In this document: in pieces, positions 36,430-45,652 of the stretch | Numbering within the stretch: position 1 is the stretch's first letter | Layout of the letters: each line of letters begins with the position of its first letter | DNA from: an uncultured Rickettsiales bacterium | GTDB lineage: Bacteria; Pseudomonadota; Alphaproteobacteria; Rickettsiales; Rickettsiaceae | NCBI GenBank assembly: GCA_903828265.1 | Contig: CAIKLL010000171.1 | Coordinates: forward strand, 1 to 56,625 | Length of the DNA stretch: 56,625 nucleotides | Reading direction: 5' to 3' | Notes under the pieces: model-generated | Database searches by the model: none | The model's input: only the letters and a program-made list of their open reading frames with translations | Told to the model about the DNA's origin: nothing | Translations under genes and position numbers: made by a program

Positions 36430-37978
36430 ATGATCACTAAAATTTGCAGCCTAACCTTTAGCGGCGTAGATATAACAGATGTAGATGTACAAGTGCAGGT
36501 ATCGCCTGGAGTACCAAATTTTGTCATCGTCGGTTTAGCCGATAAAACTATTGCCGAATCAAAAGAAAGGGTAAGGGCTGCTTTATCATCTATTGGTCTT
36601 GCCCTTCCGGCAAAAAGAATAATAGTTAATTTAGCCCCGGCAGATCTTGTTAAAGAAGGAAGCCATTTTGATTTAGCAATTGCTGCGGCAATATTATCGG
36701 CAATGAAAGTACTACCTAGTGATGAAATGGTAGACTATCTAGTTTTTGGTGAATTATCTTTAGACGGCTCAATTCTAGCTGTAAACGGAGCTTTGCCTGC
36801 TGCTATCGGAGCAAGCAGCAGAAATAAAGGAATAATCTGTTCAAAATATAATGGCTCTGAAGCTGCTTGGTCAGGTAATCAGAGAATAATAGCTGCTGAT
36901 AATTTGCTTAGTTTAATTAATCATTTTAACGGGGTACAAGTCCTAACAAGTCCGGAACCAGCAGTTAGTAATAAATCACCTATTTATTCAGATCTAAAGG
37001 ATATAAAAGGCCAAAAAATAGCCAAAAGAGCTCTTGAAATAGCAGCCGCAGGTGGTCATAATATGTTAATGTACGGTCCCACCCGGAACCGGAAAGTCTA
37101 TGCTTGCTTCAAGATTACCTGGTATTTTACCAAAACTTACTCCTCAGGAGATTTTAGAAGTCAGCATGATTGCAAGCATTGCCGGTAACCTAAAAGAAGG
37201 AAGCTTAACTGACGAAAGACCATTCAGAGCCCCTCATCATAATTGTTCTATACCAGCAATGGTAGGAGGAGGAATGGGCAGAAAGGTAAAACCCGGAGAA
37301 ATATCTTTAGCTCACCATGGAGTACTGTTTTTAGATGAATTACCAGAATTTCCAGCAGGAGTAATAGAATCATTAAGGCAACCTATTGAAACAGGACAGG
37401 TTTTAATTTCCAGATCAGGGACACAAGTAAAATATCCAGCTAGGTTTCAATTAATTGCTGCCATGAATCCTTGTAAGTGCGGTTATTTAGGAGACTCAAG
37501 CAAGGAATGCAATAAAGCTCCCTTGTGTGGAGGTAATTACCAAAGTAAAATTTCAGGGCCTATTCTGGACCGATTTGATTTGCATATCGAAGTAGATAGT
37601 GACGAGTTTTACGATTTTGATTATAATACTACAAAAACTACTTCGGAAAGCTCGGAAACTGTTGCAGCTAGGGTGTTTACCGCTAGAGAATTGCAGGCGA
37701 AACGCTATGAAGGTTATGGTATTGCGCTTAATAATAATCTAGACGGCCAGTTACTTACGGATTATGCTATGCCTCTCGAGGAAGGACGGAATTTATTAAA
37801 TGAGGCAGCCCAAAAGTTTAAACTTTCGATGCGTGGTTATAACAGGGTTTTAAGAGTAGCTCGGACAATTGCCGATTTAGACGGTTCAGATTATGTAAAA
37901 AAGATTCACATAGCTGAAAGCATTAGTTACCGGAAACTGAATTTTACAAGCATAGAGGCAACTTCATTAGATAGATAA
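36430..37978 (+). pseudogene. comM: ComM-like Mg-chelatase-type AAA+ ATPase, frameshifted in Walker A
   Basis: Together the two pieces give about 515 residues, the normal length for ComM, an AAA+ helicase that helps integrate transforming DNA by branch migration. The N-terminal ChlI domain (36430 on; SKERVRAALSSIGLALPAKR) is intact up to the P-loop. There the frame reads MYGPTRNRKV, but deleting one C near 37078-37085 gives GPPGTGKSMLASRLP, the proper Walker A. The downstream piece carries FRAPHHNCSIPAMVGGG, GVLFLDELPEF and FQLIAAMNPCKCGYLG in the shifted frame through to 37978. So a single-base insertion breaks an otherwise intact gene: a very recent mutation, a programmed slip, or a sequence error. 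Confidence 0.88.
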
Positions 37979-37988
37979 TTTCAGCATT

Positions 37989-38699
37989 ATGTCGATTAAA
38001 AAGAATTTAGCTTACGCTTACCAGATCTTAGCAAAATTAGGTATGGACGATCATACCTATACTCATCTCTCAGCAAGACCGCGTGGTGCAAACTATTACT
38101 ACATCAATCCTTTTGGCCTTAGATTCGAAGAAGTTACAGAAAATAACCTTTTAAAGGTGAGTTTCGATGGTGAAATTATTGAAGGAGAAGAATTTCAATA
38201 TAATAAAACCGGTTATGTTATTCACGGAAATATTTACAAAGAAAGAGCTGATCTTGAAGCCATATTTCATTTGCATACAGTTGCCTCTGTTGCGGTATCG
38301 TGCATGAAAAACGGTTTAATGCCACTTAGTCAATGGGCATTACATTTTTACGACCAGATTAATTATCATGGGTATAATTCTCTTGCCTTAGATAATGACT
38401 CTCATGGTGTTAATCTAGTTCATGATTTAGCAGATAAAAAAATCCTGTTCCTTAGAAACCATGGAATGATCACTTGCGGCAGTACTATTCATGAAGCAAT
38501 GTTTTATTGTTATCATCTGGAATTTGCATGCAAAACCCAGATAGCAGTTCTGTCTTCTGGTGCAGAATTAATAATTCCGGATAAAAAAATTTGCCAGCAA
38601 GCTAATTATGATCTACTGAATTTCGAAAAGGATTTAGGTCTCAGAGACTGGCAAGCCTGGATAAGGTGGGTTGAAAAGGCTAATTTATCAAAACAATAA
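37989..38699 (+). CDS. Class II aldolase/adducin family protein
   Basis: A 236-residue protein of the aldolase class II/adducin fold. The metal ligands are visible as [10 protein letters not shown] and, downstream, [16 protein letters not shown]. The start carries [20 protein letters not shown] with the S-x-R pattern that contacts substrate phosphate in relatives. No zinc-ligand loss is evident. Substrate cannot be told from sequence; family members include fuculose and ribulose phosphate aldolases, but rickettsial copies lack the matching pathways. It begins 10 bases after comM. Confidence 0.85.
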   Translation: MSIKKNLAYAYQILAKLGMDDHTYTHLSARPRGANYYYINPFGLRFEEVTENNLLKVSFDGEIIEGEEFQYNKTGYVIHGNIYKERADLEAIFHLHTVASVAVSCMKNGLMPLSQWALHFYDQINYHGYNSLALDNDSHGVNLVHDLADKKILFLRNHGMITCGSTIHEAMFYCYHLEFACKTQIAVLSSGAELIIPDKKICQQANYDLLNFEKDLGLRDWQAWIRWVEKANLSKQ

Positions 38700-38786
38700 A
38701 AATTATTCACTTTTTTATTATTTTATTCCTTTTATTTTAATGATATCATTTGCAGTTGTATAAATTTAAGCTCCTATTACATCCTA

Positions 38787-40685
38787 ATGACTATTAAAAT
38801 TCTTTCTCCTAGTACTATTAATAAAATTTCTGCCGGTGAAGTTATAGAAAGACCAGCTTCGGTAGTCAAGGAATTAGTAGAGAATGCAATAGATGCGGGC
38901 GCTACAAAAATTGAAGTTATTTTAGAGGAAGCAGGAAAAAACCTAATCATTGTAAAAGATAATGGTTTCGGCATGTCACAAGCAGATTTGGAACTTGCTA
39001 TTCAAAGGCATGCTACATCAAAATTAGATGAAGAAGATTTGCTAAACATCAATAGTTTTGGTTTTAGAGGAGAAGCATTGCCATCAATTGGTGCAATCAG
39101 CAAATTTAAAATTACCTCCAAAAAAAAAGATGCAGCTGTTGCCTATAGCTTAAGCATAAATGGTGGTATTCAAGAAAAGACCGAGCAAGCTGCTCTTGAC
39201 GAAGGGACAGTTATTGAAGTTAGAGATTTATTTTTTGCAACTCCAGCCAGGCTAAAATTTTTAAGAACAGACAAAACAGAATTGATGGCTACTATAGCAC
39301 TGGTTAAAAAAATTGCCCTTAGCCATCCTCATATTAGCTTTACCCTTACCCACGAAGGAAAAGACCTAGTTAAGGTACGCAAAAAAGATGGAAATTTCGA
39401 AGAGATATTAAATTCGCGAATCGCTGAAATAATGAGCATGGAATTCTTAAAAAATTCTGCTTTGGTAGATTTCAAGCGCAGTGATATATCACTTTATGGT
39501 TATACAAGTATCCCGACTTATAATAAAGCTGCCGCCGAAGAACAATTTTTATTCATTAATAACAGGCCGGTAAAAGATAAGATATTAAATGTAGCTTTAA
39601 AGGTGGCTTATCAGGATTTTTTAGCAAGAGACCGCCACGCGGTTTCTACTTTATTTTTAAAATTAGACCCTCATTTAGTTGACGTTAACGTCCATCCTGC
39701 TAAAACTGAGGTACGTTTTCATGATCCAAATTTTATTAGGTCAATTGTAATCAGTGCCATTAAAGAAGCTTTAAACTCTGAAGGTCAAAGAGTATCTAGC
39801 ACTTTATCCGAATCAGCTATAAATTACATGAATCCTCAAGATAGATCACCTTATTTAGCAGAAAATAATCATCCTAATAATAATTTTCAAATCCCAACTC
39901 AGAAAACTTTTTCCAAGAATAATAGCTGGCTACCACAAAACAGAAACGTAACATCTAATTTCCGTATTGATTATGCTCTAAGCAAGGATCAAAGCCCTGA
40001 TTATAATTTTCAAACAATCTTAGATGCTACACAATTGCCGATTGCTAAAGCAGAAGTTCAATCTGATGGAGAATTAGAAAATGCTTTTATTAGTGACCCA
40101 AAATACTACCTAGGTGCTGCCAAAGCCCAACTTCATAACACTTATATAATCTCTCAAACTGAAGATAGTATAATTATTACTGACCAACACGCTGCCCATG
40201 AGCGCCTTGGTTATGAAAGAATAAAAGAACAAATAAGGCAAAAAGGTATAACTAAGCAAAGGCTTCTAATACCTGAAATAATTGAATTATCATCGAGAGA
40301 AAAAGCTGAAATCATAGAGGACAATAAAACCTCTTTATCTGATCTTGGTTTATCGGTGGAAAAATTTGGAGAAAAATCAATAATTGTCTCTGAAATGCCG
40401 AGCATTCTTGGTGATATTAATATTAATAAACTAATTAACGATCTAGCTGACCATTTACTTGCACTTGGTGAGAATATTGCCCTTACCGAATTAATAGAAC
40501 ACGTTACAGAAACCTATGCCTGTCATTATTCCATTCGAGCCGGTAGAGTTCTATCTATCATAGAAATGAATGAATTGTTAAGACAAATGGAGTCTACCCC
40601 TTTTTCAGCTCAATGTAACCACGGCAGACCGACATATGTTGAGCTAAAACTTAAAGATATAGAAAAATTATTCGGCAGGAAATAA
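38787..40685 (+). CDS. mutL: DNA mismatch repair protein MutL
   Basis: A 632-residue GHKL ATPase that links MutS to downstream repair. The N-terminal ATPase shows ELVENAIDAGA, DNGFGM, GFRGEALPSIGA and VDVNVHPAKTEVRFHD. The C-terminal domain carries DQHAAHERLGYE (Asp466 onward), which satisfies the DQHA(X)2E(X)4E endonuclease motif, plus CNHGRP near the end as the zinc-site motif. It is therefore the nicking type of MutL expected where MutH is absent. The poorly conserved linker lies around residues 330-430. lipB follows after three bases. Confidence 0.97.
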   Translation: MTIKILSPSTINKISAGEVIERPASVVKELVENAIDAGATKIEVILEEAGKNLIIVKDNGFGMSQADLELAIQRHATSKLDEEDLLNINSFGFRGEALPSIGAISKFKITSKKKDAAVAYSLSINGGIQEKTEQAALDEGTVIEVRDLFFATPARLKFLRTDKTELMATIALVKKIALSHPHISFTLTHEGKDLVKVRKKDGNFEEILNSRIAEIMSMEFLKNSALVDFKRSDISLYGYTSIPTYNKAAAEEQFLFINNRPVKDKILNVALKVAYQDFLARDRHAVSTLFLKLDPHLVDVNVHPAKTEVRFHDPNFIRSIVISAIKEALNSEGQRVSSTLSESAINYMNPQDRSPYLAENNHPNNNFQIPTQKTFSKNNSWLPQNRNVTSNFRIDYALSKDQSPDYNFQTILDATQLPIAKAEVQSDGELENAFISDPKYYLGAAKAQLHNTYIISQTEDSIIITDQHAAHERLGYERIKEQIRQKGITKQRLLIPEIIELSSREKAEIIEDNKTSLSDLGLSVEKFGEKSIIVSEMPSILGDININKLINDLADHLLALGENIALTELIEHVTETYACHYSIRAGRVLSIIEMNELLRQMESTPFSAQCNHGRPTYVELKLKDIEKLFGRK

Positions 40686-40688
40686 GCG

Positions 40689-41315
40689 TTGGTAAAATGG
40701 ATCACTCTACCCGGTCTTGTTAACTATCAAGAGGGGATAAAAATAATGGAAGATCAGTTAGTTAGAGTTATTAACTCTACAGAGCCCGATACTATATTTC
40801 TCTTAGAGCATAAAGAGGTATATACTGCAGGAACAAGTCATAATATAGAGGAACTACTAAAACCTGATCTATTTCCGGTTATTTATACCGGTCGAGGAGG
40901 AAAATTTACTTATCATGGCCCGGGACAAAGAGTAATTTATCCTATAATAAATTTGAATAATACAAATAAAGTTAAAGATTTAAAATTATACATCACACAA
41001 CTTGAAAAATGGATAATATCAGCTCTTGCAGAATTTGGTATTAAGGCTTTTACAATACAAGGGAAAGTAGGCATCTGGATTAAAAATAGCAGCAATATAG
41101 AATCCAAAATCGGTGCTATAGGAATCAGAGTAAGGAAATGGGTTACTTATCATGGTATAGCAGTCAACATCAGCACAAATCTTAATAATTATTCAGGGAT
41201 AATTCCTTGTGGGATAAATGATTTTCCTATAACCTCTCTAGAAGAGATGGGCATTAACATTTCTATGACCGAATTTGATATAATATTAAAGAAAAAATTT
41301 ATAGAAATATTTTAA
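40689..41315 (+). CDS. lipB: Lipoyl(octanoyl) transferase
   Basis: Moves octanoate from ACP to the lipoyl domains of 2-oxoacid dehydrogenases. The 208-residue protein has the signature RGGKFTYHGPGQRVIYPI, the catalytic Lys and its surroundings in KIGAIGIRVRKWVTYHG, and the nucleophilic Cys in GIIPCGI. The start is a TTG at 40689, three bases after the mutL stop; I see no in-frame ATG that keeps the conserved N-terminal block. The stop overlaps the next gene by one base. Confidence 0.94.
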   Translation: MVKWITLPGLVNYQEGIKIMEDQLVRVINSTEPDTIFLLEHKEVYTAGTSHNIEELLKPDLFPVIYTGRGGKFTYHGPGQRVIYPIINLNNTNKVKDLKLYITQLEKWIISALAEFGIKAFTIQGKVGIWIKNSSNIESKIGAIGIRVRKWVTYHGIAVNISTNLNNYSGIIPCGINDFPITSLEEMGINISMTEFDIILKKKFIEIF

Positions 41316-41875
41316 TGAGATTAGCAGCTATAACTTTTGGTGTAATATTACTATCGTGGATATTAGGATTTTTTGGTTTTGTCTATGCGATAGGAAATTA
41401 TGAATTGGATACTAAAACACCGACAGAAGCAATTGTAATTTTTGGTGATAATAAACAGAAACTTTATACGGCTGCAGCACTATTAAAGCTCGGATACGCA
41501 CCGCTTATTTTACTGGCCACCGATGAAAGCCCTGCTTCCTATAAAAATTATTTTAAGGAACAGGGAATACCAGAATATCAAATAATCTGGGATCCCGAAG
41601 CAGTTCAAAACAATAAGCATTACCCTACCAATACTTATTTACTCCTCAAGAAGTACGGTATTTCTTCAATTAGGTTAGTTACGTTAGCTGAAGAAATGCC
41701 ACGGGCAATATATGAAACTACTAACTATCTACCTAGGGGTGCAATAGTACCCCATATCGTACTTGTAAAAAACAAAAGTTACCGATCTATATTTATAGAG
41801 TATAATAAATATTTACTGGTAATATTACTCTCAATTTTTGGGTTACAGGATGAGTTTAGTATATCATATTCTTGA
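41315..41875 (+). CDS. DUF218 (YdcF/SanA-like) membrane-anchored protein
   Basis: A 186-residue protein with an N-terminal transmembrane helix and the DUF218 fold: EAIVIFGDNKQKLYTAAALL (equivalent to the V-x-G-G-x-x-x-R-x-x-x-A block), PLILLATDESP, and NTYLLLKKYGISSIRLVT (the S-T-x-x-E/N region). A final hydrophobic segment (LVILLSIFGL) may be a second helix. YdcF/SanA relatives act in envelope or vancomycin-related steps; the specific role here is unknown. It is coupled to lipB by a one-base overlap. Confidence 0.78.
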   Translation: MRLAAITFGVILLSWILGFFGFVYAIGNYELDTKTPTEAIVIFGDNKQKLYTAAALLKLGYAPLILLATDESPASYKNYFKEQGIPEYQIIWDPEAVQNNKHYPTNTYLLLKKYGISSIRLVTLAEEMPRAIYETTNYLPRGAIVPHIVLVKNKSYRSIFIEYNKYLLVILLSIFGLQDEFSISYS

Positions 41876-43190
41876 TAAAATTCCTGGAATTTACCAAGAG
41901 GAAATGCAAATTGAATATGAGAATTTAGCCAAAGATTTGCTCTCTTCTGGTAGAATACGGATTGATACGGATTACTACTGTAACTTTGCAAGGTTCACTG
42001 ACCCTAGTTCTGGTATAACTTTGATGATGACTAAGGAAGAATTAACTGACCCTAAATTACTTGAATTAACCAGAAAAACTATTAAAAATTTGTATTTACA
42101 AAAAAACAAAACCCTGACCAACGAGCAAATTACAAAAATAATAACAGAACTGCTGAATCAGACAAAAAAGTTACTACCGGTAGATTTTAATACTCAAATG
42201 CGACTTGCCAGAATTCTTGTACAATCTGCTCATCCAATAGTAATTAAGTGGTTACTCCTCGACCGCACTCAAATATTTATAACTTACTCCCACAATATTG
42301 GCGACGTTATGGATATCTCCAGTTGGAAAACTTCAGGAACAAATAGCGGCATGCAAAGTACTGACGGCAGTAATGTATGTATTTACGTTTCTTGCGGAGG
42401 AGATCCATTCGCACCTAACAATACTTCTAATCCATTTTATGGCGACGGCTGGGCTGCAGCTGCAAGAATGCAAATTATTGCCGGTCAAGAACTTGGTCAC
42501 TATGCTGATATCATGCGCAATAGCCAGGGGCAGCAAATAGGTAGGCATTCTGCTAACTTTTCTTGCACTAGAGCTAAGCTGCATGTTAAAGAAGGAAGGA
42601 GAAAAGATATAAAAAGATGCCATAATTTATATAAAAATCTCCTCTCCTGGGGTATGGCTCAAATGCTCTCTTTAGAAGAAAAGCTAAAGTTTTATAATAA
42701 ACAAAAAATTTCTGGCCTTAAGGTGCTATGGATTAGGGTATTAATTCAATACCATAAGTATAGGTTCAGCAAACTTGCTATCAATAATAATTGTATATTT
42801 GTCAAAAAATTTTTAAATGAAAAATATATGGCAATAATGATAAAGACTATGATCCTCGATATGCAATCAAACCTATCCCCGGCAGCTGATGTTTATAAAC
42901 GTTCTGACCCAGAAGCGGAAGAAGCAATAGCATGCGTGGAAGCATTAGCTAGAGTTCCTCAACAAGTTATGAAGTGGGGATACTTAACCACAAGATCTAC
43001 AATGCATGATTTATACAAAATTTATTACGGCGAGGTTATACCGTCATTAATTAAAAATTATGAATTATACACTAATAGTAAATATGAAAGAAATTATAGT
43101 TTTTATAAGCCGACAATTCTACAATTAATTATTACAAAATTCCGCTTTAAAAAAGACCGCTTTAAATTTACTCCTATAAGAGACGTTTAA
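41850..43190 (+). CDS. DUF2748 family protein, with a zincin-like segment
   Basis: A protein of about 446 residues of a family known to me only from Rickettsia-type genomes, function unknown. I prefer the ATG at 41850 to the TTG at 41838, since it gives MSLVYHILDKIPGIYQEEMQ; it overlaps the DUF218 gene by 26 bases. The midsection reads GWAAAARMQIIAGQELGHYA, where QELGH (Gln213-His217) resembles the metallopeptidase HExxH helix with the first His replaced. A Cys-containing stretch (CTRAKLHVKEGRRKDIKRCH) follows, then a helical C-terminal half. No signal peptide or membrane helix is apparent. Confidence 0.82.
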   Translation: MSLVYHILDKIPGIYQEEMQIEYENLAKDLLSSGRIRIDTDYYCNFARFTDPSSGITLMMTKEELTDPKLLELTRKTIKNLYLQKNKTLTNEQITKIITELLNQTKKLLPVDFNTQMRLARILVQSAHPIVIKWLLLDRTQIFITYSHNIGDVMDISSWKTSGTNSGMQSTDGSNVCIYVSCGGDPFAPNNTSNPFYGDGWAAAARMQIIAGQELGHYADIMRNSQGQQIGRHSANFSCTRAKLHVKEGRRKDIKRCHNLYKNLLSWGMAQMLSLEEKLKFYNKQKISGLKVLWIRVLIQYHKYRFSKLAINNNCIFVKKFLNEKYMAIMIKTMILDMQSNLSPAADVYKRSDPEAEEAIACVEALARVPQQVMKWGYLTTRSTMHDLYKIYYGEVIPSLIKNYELYTNSKYERNYSFYKPTILQLIITKFRFKKDRFKFTPIRDV

Positions 43191-43209
43191 AATAAAAATA
43201 TGATTGACT

Positions 43210-43237
43210 CTCAAACTAAATTAAATTAGTTTGTGAG
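43210..43237. repeat. Imperfect hairpin before tRNA-His
   Basis: CTCAAACTAA (43210-43219) pairs with TTAGTTTGTGAG (43226-43237) with one bulge across a 6-base loop. It could terminate the DUF2748 transcript, but no T-run follows. Confidence 0.35.
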
Positions 43238-43259
43238 CTATATTTATATCAACTATTAC

Positions 43260-43337
43260 GGCGGATGTAGCTCAGCTGGTTAGAGCATCAGATTGTGGAT
43301 CTGAGGGTCGCGGGTTCGAGCCCCGTCATTCGCCCCA
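43260..43337 (+). tRNA. tRNA-His (anticodon GTG)
   Basis: A complete cloverleaf: acceptor GCGGATG pairs with CATTCGC, D-arm CTCAGCTGGTTAGAG, anticodon stem TCAGA/TCTGA around a loop holding GTG, and a T-arm GCGGGTTCGAGCCCCGT. CCA is encoded. The base before the acceptor is G and the discriminator is C, the classic G-1:C73 identity pair. Some alphaproteobacterial clades have lost this; Rickettsiales are described as keeping it, which agrees. Confidence 0.97.
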
Positions 43338-43352
43338 CTAGAAATCGAATAA

Positions 43353-43385
43353 GACACATTAAGGCTGTATTTATTGTGTTTTTTT
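43353..43385 (+). terminator. Terminator after tRNA-His
   Basis: GACACATTAA (43353-43362) can pair with TTATTGTGTT (43371-43380) with one mismatch, and is followed by seven Ts. It lies 16 bases after the tRNA and 8 before the stop codon of the convergent SPOR gene. Confidence 0.6.
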
Positions 43386-43392
43386 AAGACTA

Positions 43393-44196
43393 TTATTTTG
43401 TCACTATACAATTCTGTTTACTAGAAACAAGTTTTTTACACACTAATTTTGCCTGATTCAGTGAAGGATAGTTACCTGCCATAACTAAGTAAATTATTCT
43501 ATTATTATTAGTTTCCACTTTTTGAATAATCAGTTGGGCATTTTTTAAATATTTCATATGGCGCATTTGTATTCTTTGCCACTCATTTTTTGCTTCTTTT
43601 TCCGACCAGGCTGAAGATAGTTGAATTTTATATCCGGAATCTGCAGGATCTTTATTAAGTTTATATAATTTATTATTCTCTCCTGAGAGTCTTGTAATTT
43701 TTAGTTTAGGTATATTGGTTTCCGGTTGCTCCCTAGTAACTTCCGGGTTATTATCATCATTTTCTTCATCTTCCATATTATAAGCTAATTTGGTAGTAAT
43801 AGCATTATCGCTTTCTAGAGAAGGAACATTTTTAGCCGGTTTACCCTCTCCATCTAAATCAATTTTAGCTAAAATATCATCTATTGAATCATATTCAGCA
43901 ACGTCATTTGCATGGGATCGAAAACCAAGATCTATCGGTTCTTCGGGATCAGGAGATAAATTAATCTCTGCCTCCAGAGCGTTAGCAGGTTTTAATTTCT
44001 CATAAATTAGGCTATTTGAATGTGGAATAATAATTCCCCCAGGGTCAATAGGTCTCCTTTTGAACTCTTCCTGTTCTTCCCCAATAATTATATCCTTGCC
44101 ATTAGTATGTACAAAATGCCTAGTATATAAATAATATGATAGCAATAAAGCACATTTAATAGCTATGCCGATAAATATGTATCTAGAATAATTCAT
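43393..44196 (-). CDS. SPOR-domain protein with single N-terminal membrane anchor
   Basis: A 267-residue protein: a transmembrane helix at about residues 7-24, a long hydrophilic, acidic, proline-containing linker (residues 30-190), and a C-terminal SPOR domain of about 75 residues. The SPOR segment has GYKIQLSSAWSEKEAKNEWQ, then LIIQKVETNNNRIIYLVMAG and LNQAKLVCKKLVSSKQNCIV, the beta-alpha-beta repeat with the Y-x-V-Q-L-x-S opening. SPOR domains bind denuded glycan strands at the septum, so it is a probable division or septal wall protein. Single gene; the divergent side holds the leader of the poly-Ser gene. Confidence 0.85.
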   Translation of the reverse strand: MNYSRYIFIGIAIKCALLLSYYLYTRHFVHTNGKDIIIGEEQEEFKRRPIDPGGIIIPHSNSLIYEKLKPANALEAEINLSPDPEEPIDLGFRSHANDVAEYDSIDDILAKIDLDGEGKPAKNVPSLESDNAITTKLAYNMEDEENDDNNPEVTREQPETNIPKLKITRLSGENNKLYKLNKDPADSGYKIQLSSAWSEKEAKNEWQRIQMRHMKYLKNAQLIIQKVETNNNRIIYLVMAGNYPSLNQAKLVCKKLVSSKQNCIVTK

Positions 44197-44221
44197 AACC
44201 TATTATTTAAAATATCACATA

Positions 44222-44252
44222 CTGATTTTATACCTACTATAACCAAAATCAG
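44222..44252. repeat. Inverted repeat upstream of the SPOR gene
   Basis: CTGATTTT (44222-44229) and AAAATCAG (44245-44252) form a perfect 8-bp inverted repeat with a 15-base spacer. It starts 26 bases upstream of the SPOR start codon. It may be a chance AT-rich repeat or a protein-binding site. Confidence 0.25.
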
Positions 44253-44338
44253 AATTTAGGCAACAAAGCTCTTGATCATCTAATCTAAACTTGATTTTTC
44301 TGAAAATAACCTCTCTTTTTCAGGTAAACCTATAGTTA

Positions 44339-44366
44339 TTGACTAATAAAATTTTTAATTTATAGT
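44339..44366 (+). promoter_or_regulatory. Sigma-70-like promoter of the coiled-coil/poly-Ser gene
   Basis: TTGACT at 44339-44344 and TATAGT at 44361-44366, separated by 16 bases, match the sigma-70 consensus well. The implied leader is about 110 bases, long for such a gene, and holds the inverted repeats listed next. Confidence 0.5.
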
Positions 44367-44374
44367 ATGACTAA

Positions 44375-44446
44375 GTTATAGCAATAAATATATTCGATTT
44401 GCGGCAAAACTTAAATTTTTTATGATTCATATTTGGCCGCTATAAC
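44375..44446 (+). promoter_or_regulatory. Leader with overlapping inverted repeats
   Basis: GTTATAGC (44375-44382) is the exact complement of GCTATAAC (44439-44446), and GCGGC (44401-44405) is the exact complement of GCCGC (44436-44440). The right arms share bases 44439-44440, so the two stems compete at the junction. The first is long-range (56-base loop). This could form alternative RNA structures ahead of the start codon, but I see no known riboswitch class. Confidence 0.3.
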
Positions 44447-44483
44447 AGATAAATTATAAAAATTTTAGATACGGAGGCAGAAA

Positions 44484-45389
44484 ATGGCAAAAGAGAAATC
44501 AGATGGAGTTCACTTAATAAGATCAGCACAAACTTTAGCACGGATTGTAGCTAGATTTGAAAAAGAAAGCATCGAGCTTTATAACCAAGAAAAAAGAATT
44601 AAAAATGAATTCCAAGCAACAAAAGAACAGTTAAATAAAGAAATACAAAAATTACCAGAATATATTGAAGTTACGCGAACTCAAAGCCTTTTATCCCAAC
44701 TTAAATTCGAGTTAACCGCAGTAACACAGGCAAAAAGCACCCCAGAAAAATATGGATTAGAATATTCAAGTGGAAAAATATTAGAATCTTCAGATTATGA
44801 TCAATTCCAAACTGAGACCCAAAAAGCTGTTGAAACATTGGAAGAAAGACTTTTAACACAACAAGCTGCGTTAAATGAAAATGAAGCGTATAAGACTTTA
44901 ACAAACCAACTGCAAGAAATCAGTAAAAAAATGGCTTGCCATCCAGATGTTATAAGGATCAATAAAGAAATCATATCTGCCCGAGATAAAATCAGCAAAA
45001 CTCTAGAGGTACTATATAAACTTATTAAGGTTTACCCGCAAGAAAAGGATAGAATTATGAAAGAGTACGAATCTACCTTACAGCAGTTTTCTGATTCAGA
45101 GAAATCATTTAGCAGCTCGTCTTCTTCCTCTGACTCCTCTAGTAGCTTATCTTCGTCTTATTCATCTAGCAGCTCTAGTTCTTCGGAGAGTATGAGCTTA
45201 AAAATAAGCCCTTCTTCCTTATCCACTAGCGGCTCCAGTTTTTCTGATAGTACTGCTTCAGAAATGAGGTCATTTTCTTCATCTGAATCACCTATTAGCC
45301 TACTTTTAAATTCTAGTTCTAAAGGTAGTGCTACTTCCGAAGAAGTTTCCCCCGCAGGGGAGGTGGATCACGCAGAAAGCGATTCTTAG
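44484..45389 (+). CDS. Coiled-coil protein with poly-Ser tail, candidate effector
   Basis: A 301-residue protein with no signal peptide or membrane helix. The first ~200 residues are charged and largely helical, with coiled-coil heptads in the region of NEFQATKEQLNKEIQKLPEY and EKDRIMKEYESTLQQF. From about residue 208 the composition changes sharply to Ser/Asp/Glu-rich, with runs of six to eight consecutive serines, ending EVDHAESDS. The start has a good ribosome binding site (GGAGG, 9 bases upstream). Low-complexity tails of this kind are frequent in proteins exported by rickettsiae, but I see no defined secretion signal. Unknown function. Confidence 0.65.
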   Translation: MAKEKSDGVHLIRSAQTLARIVARFEKESIELYNQEKRIKNEFQATKEQLNKEIQKLPEYIEVTRTQSLLSQLKFELTAVTQAKSTPEKYGLEYSSGKILESSDYDQFQTETQKAVETLEERLLTQQAALNENEAYKTLTNQLQEISKKMACHPDVIRINKEIISARDKISKTLEVLYKLIKVYPQEKDRIMKEYESTLQQFSDSEKSFSSSSSSSDSSSSLSSSYSSSSSSSSESMSLKISPSSLSTSGSSFSDSTASEMRSFSSSESPISLLLNSSSKGSATSEEVSPAGEVDHAESDS

Positions 45390-45465
45390 ATTTTACGCGA
45401 GGAGAAATATAGAAATAGCTGTTAAAAATAAAATTATTCATTTTTTTAATAGCTTTATTTTTAGG

Positions 45466-45505
45466 AATCCAGGAATTTAGTTTAAACTTATTTTCCTGGA
45501 TTTTT
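45466..45505 (+). terminator. Terminator downstream of the poly-Ser gene
   Basis: AATCCAGGAA (45466-45475) pairs perfectly with TTCCTGGATT (45493-45502) across a 17-base loop, and is followed by further Ts to 45505. It is a good intrinsic terminator, 77 bases after the stop codon. Confidence 0.7.
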
Positions 45506-45652
45506 CATACTGTATCTGCTGTTTAATTCAAAAATATATTCATCATTGTGAATTTGTGCTGCTAAAATTTTACCGCTTAAAATGTTTATAGGCATAATAA
45601 GTTGAGATATACCTTTTATAATCAAAGAAAACTAAATTAAAAAGAGGTTAAA

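Noticed and set aside
37100-37978. Second comM piece as an independent ATPase gene
   Set aside because: It lacks the N-terminal domain and starts within the P-loop codons of the upstream frame; a one-base correction joins them.
45112-45200. Serine codon run as a possible satellite or CRISPR-like repeat
   Set aside because: Codons vary (TCT, AGC, TCC, AGT), there are no equal spacers, and it is simply coding low complexity.
45348-45361. TCCCC/GGGGA hairpin in the end of the poly-Ser gene as a terminator
   Set aside because: It is inside the coding region with no T-tract; a better terminator lies at 45466-45505.
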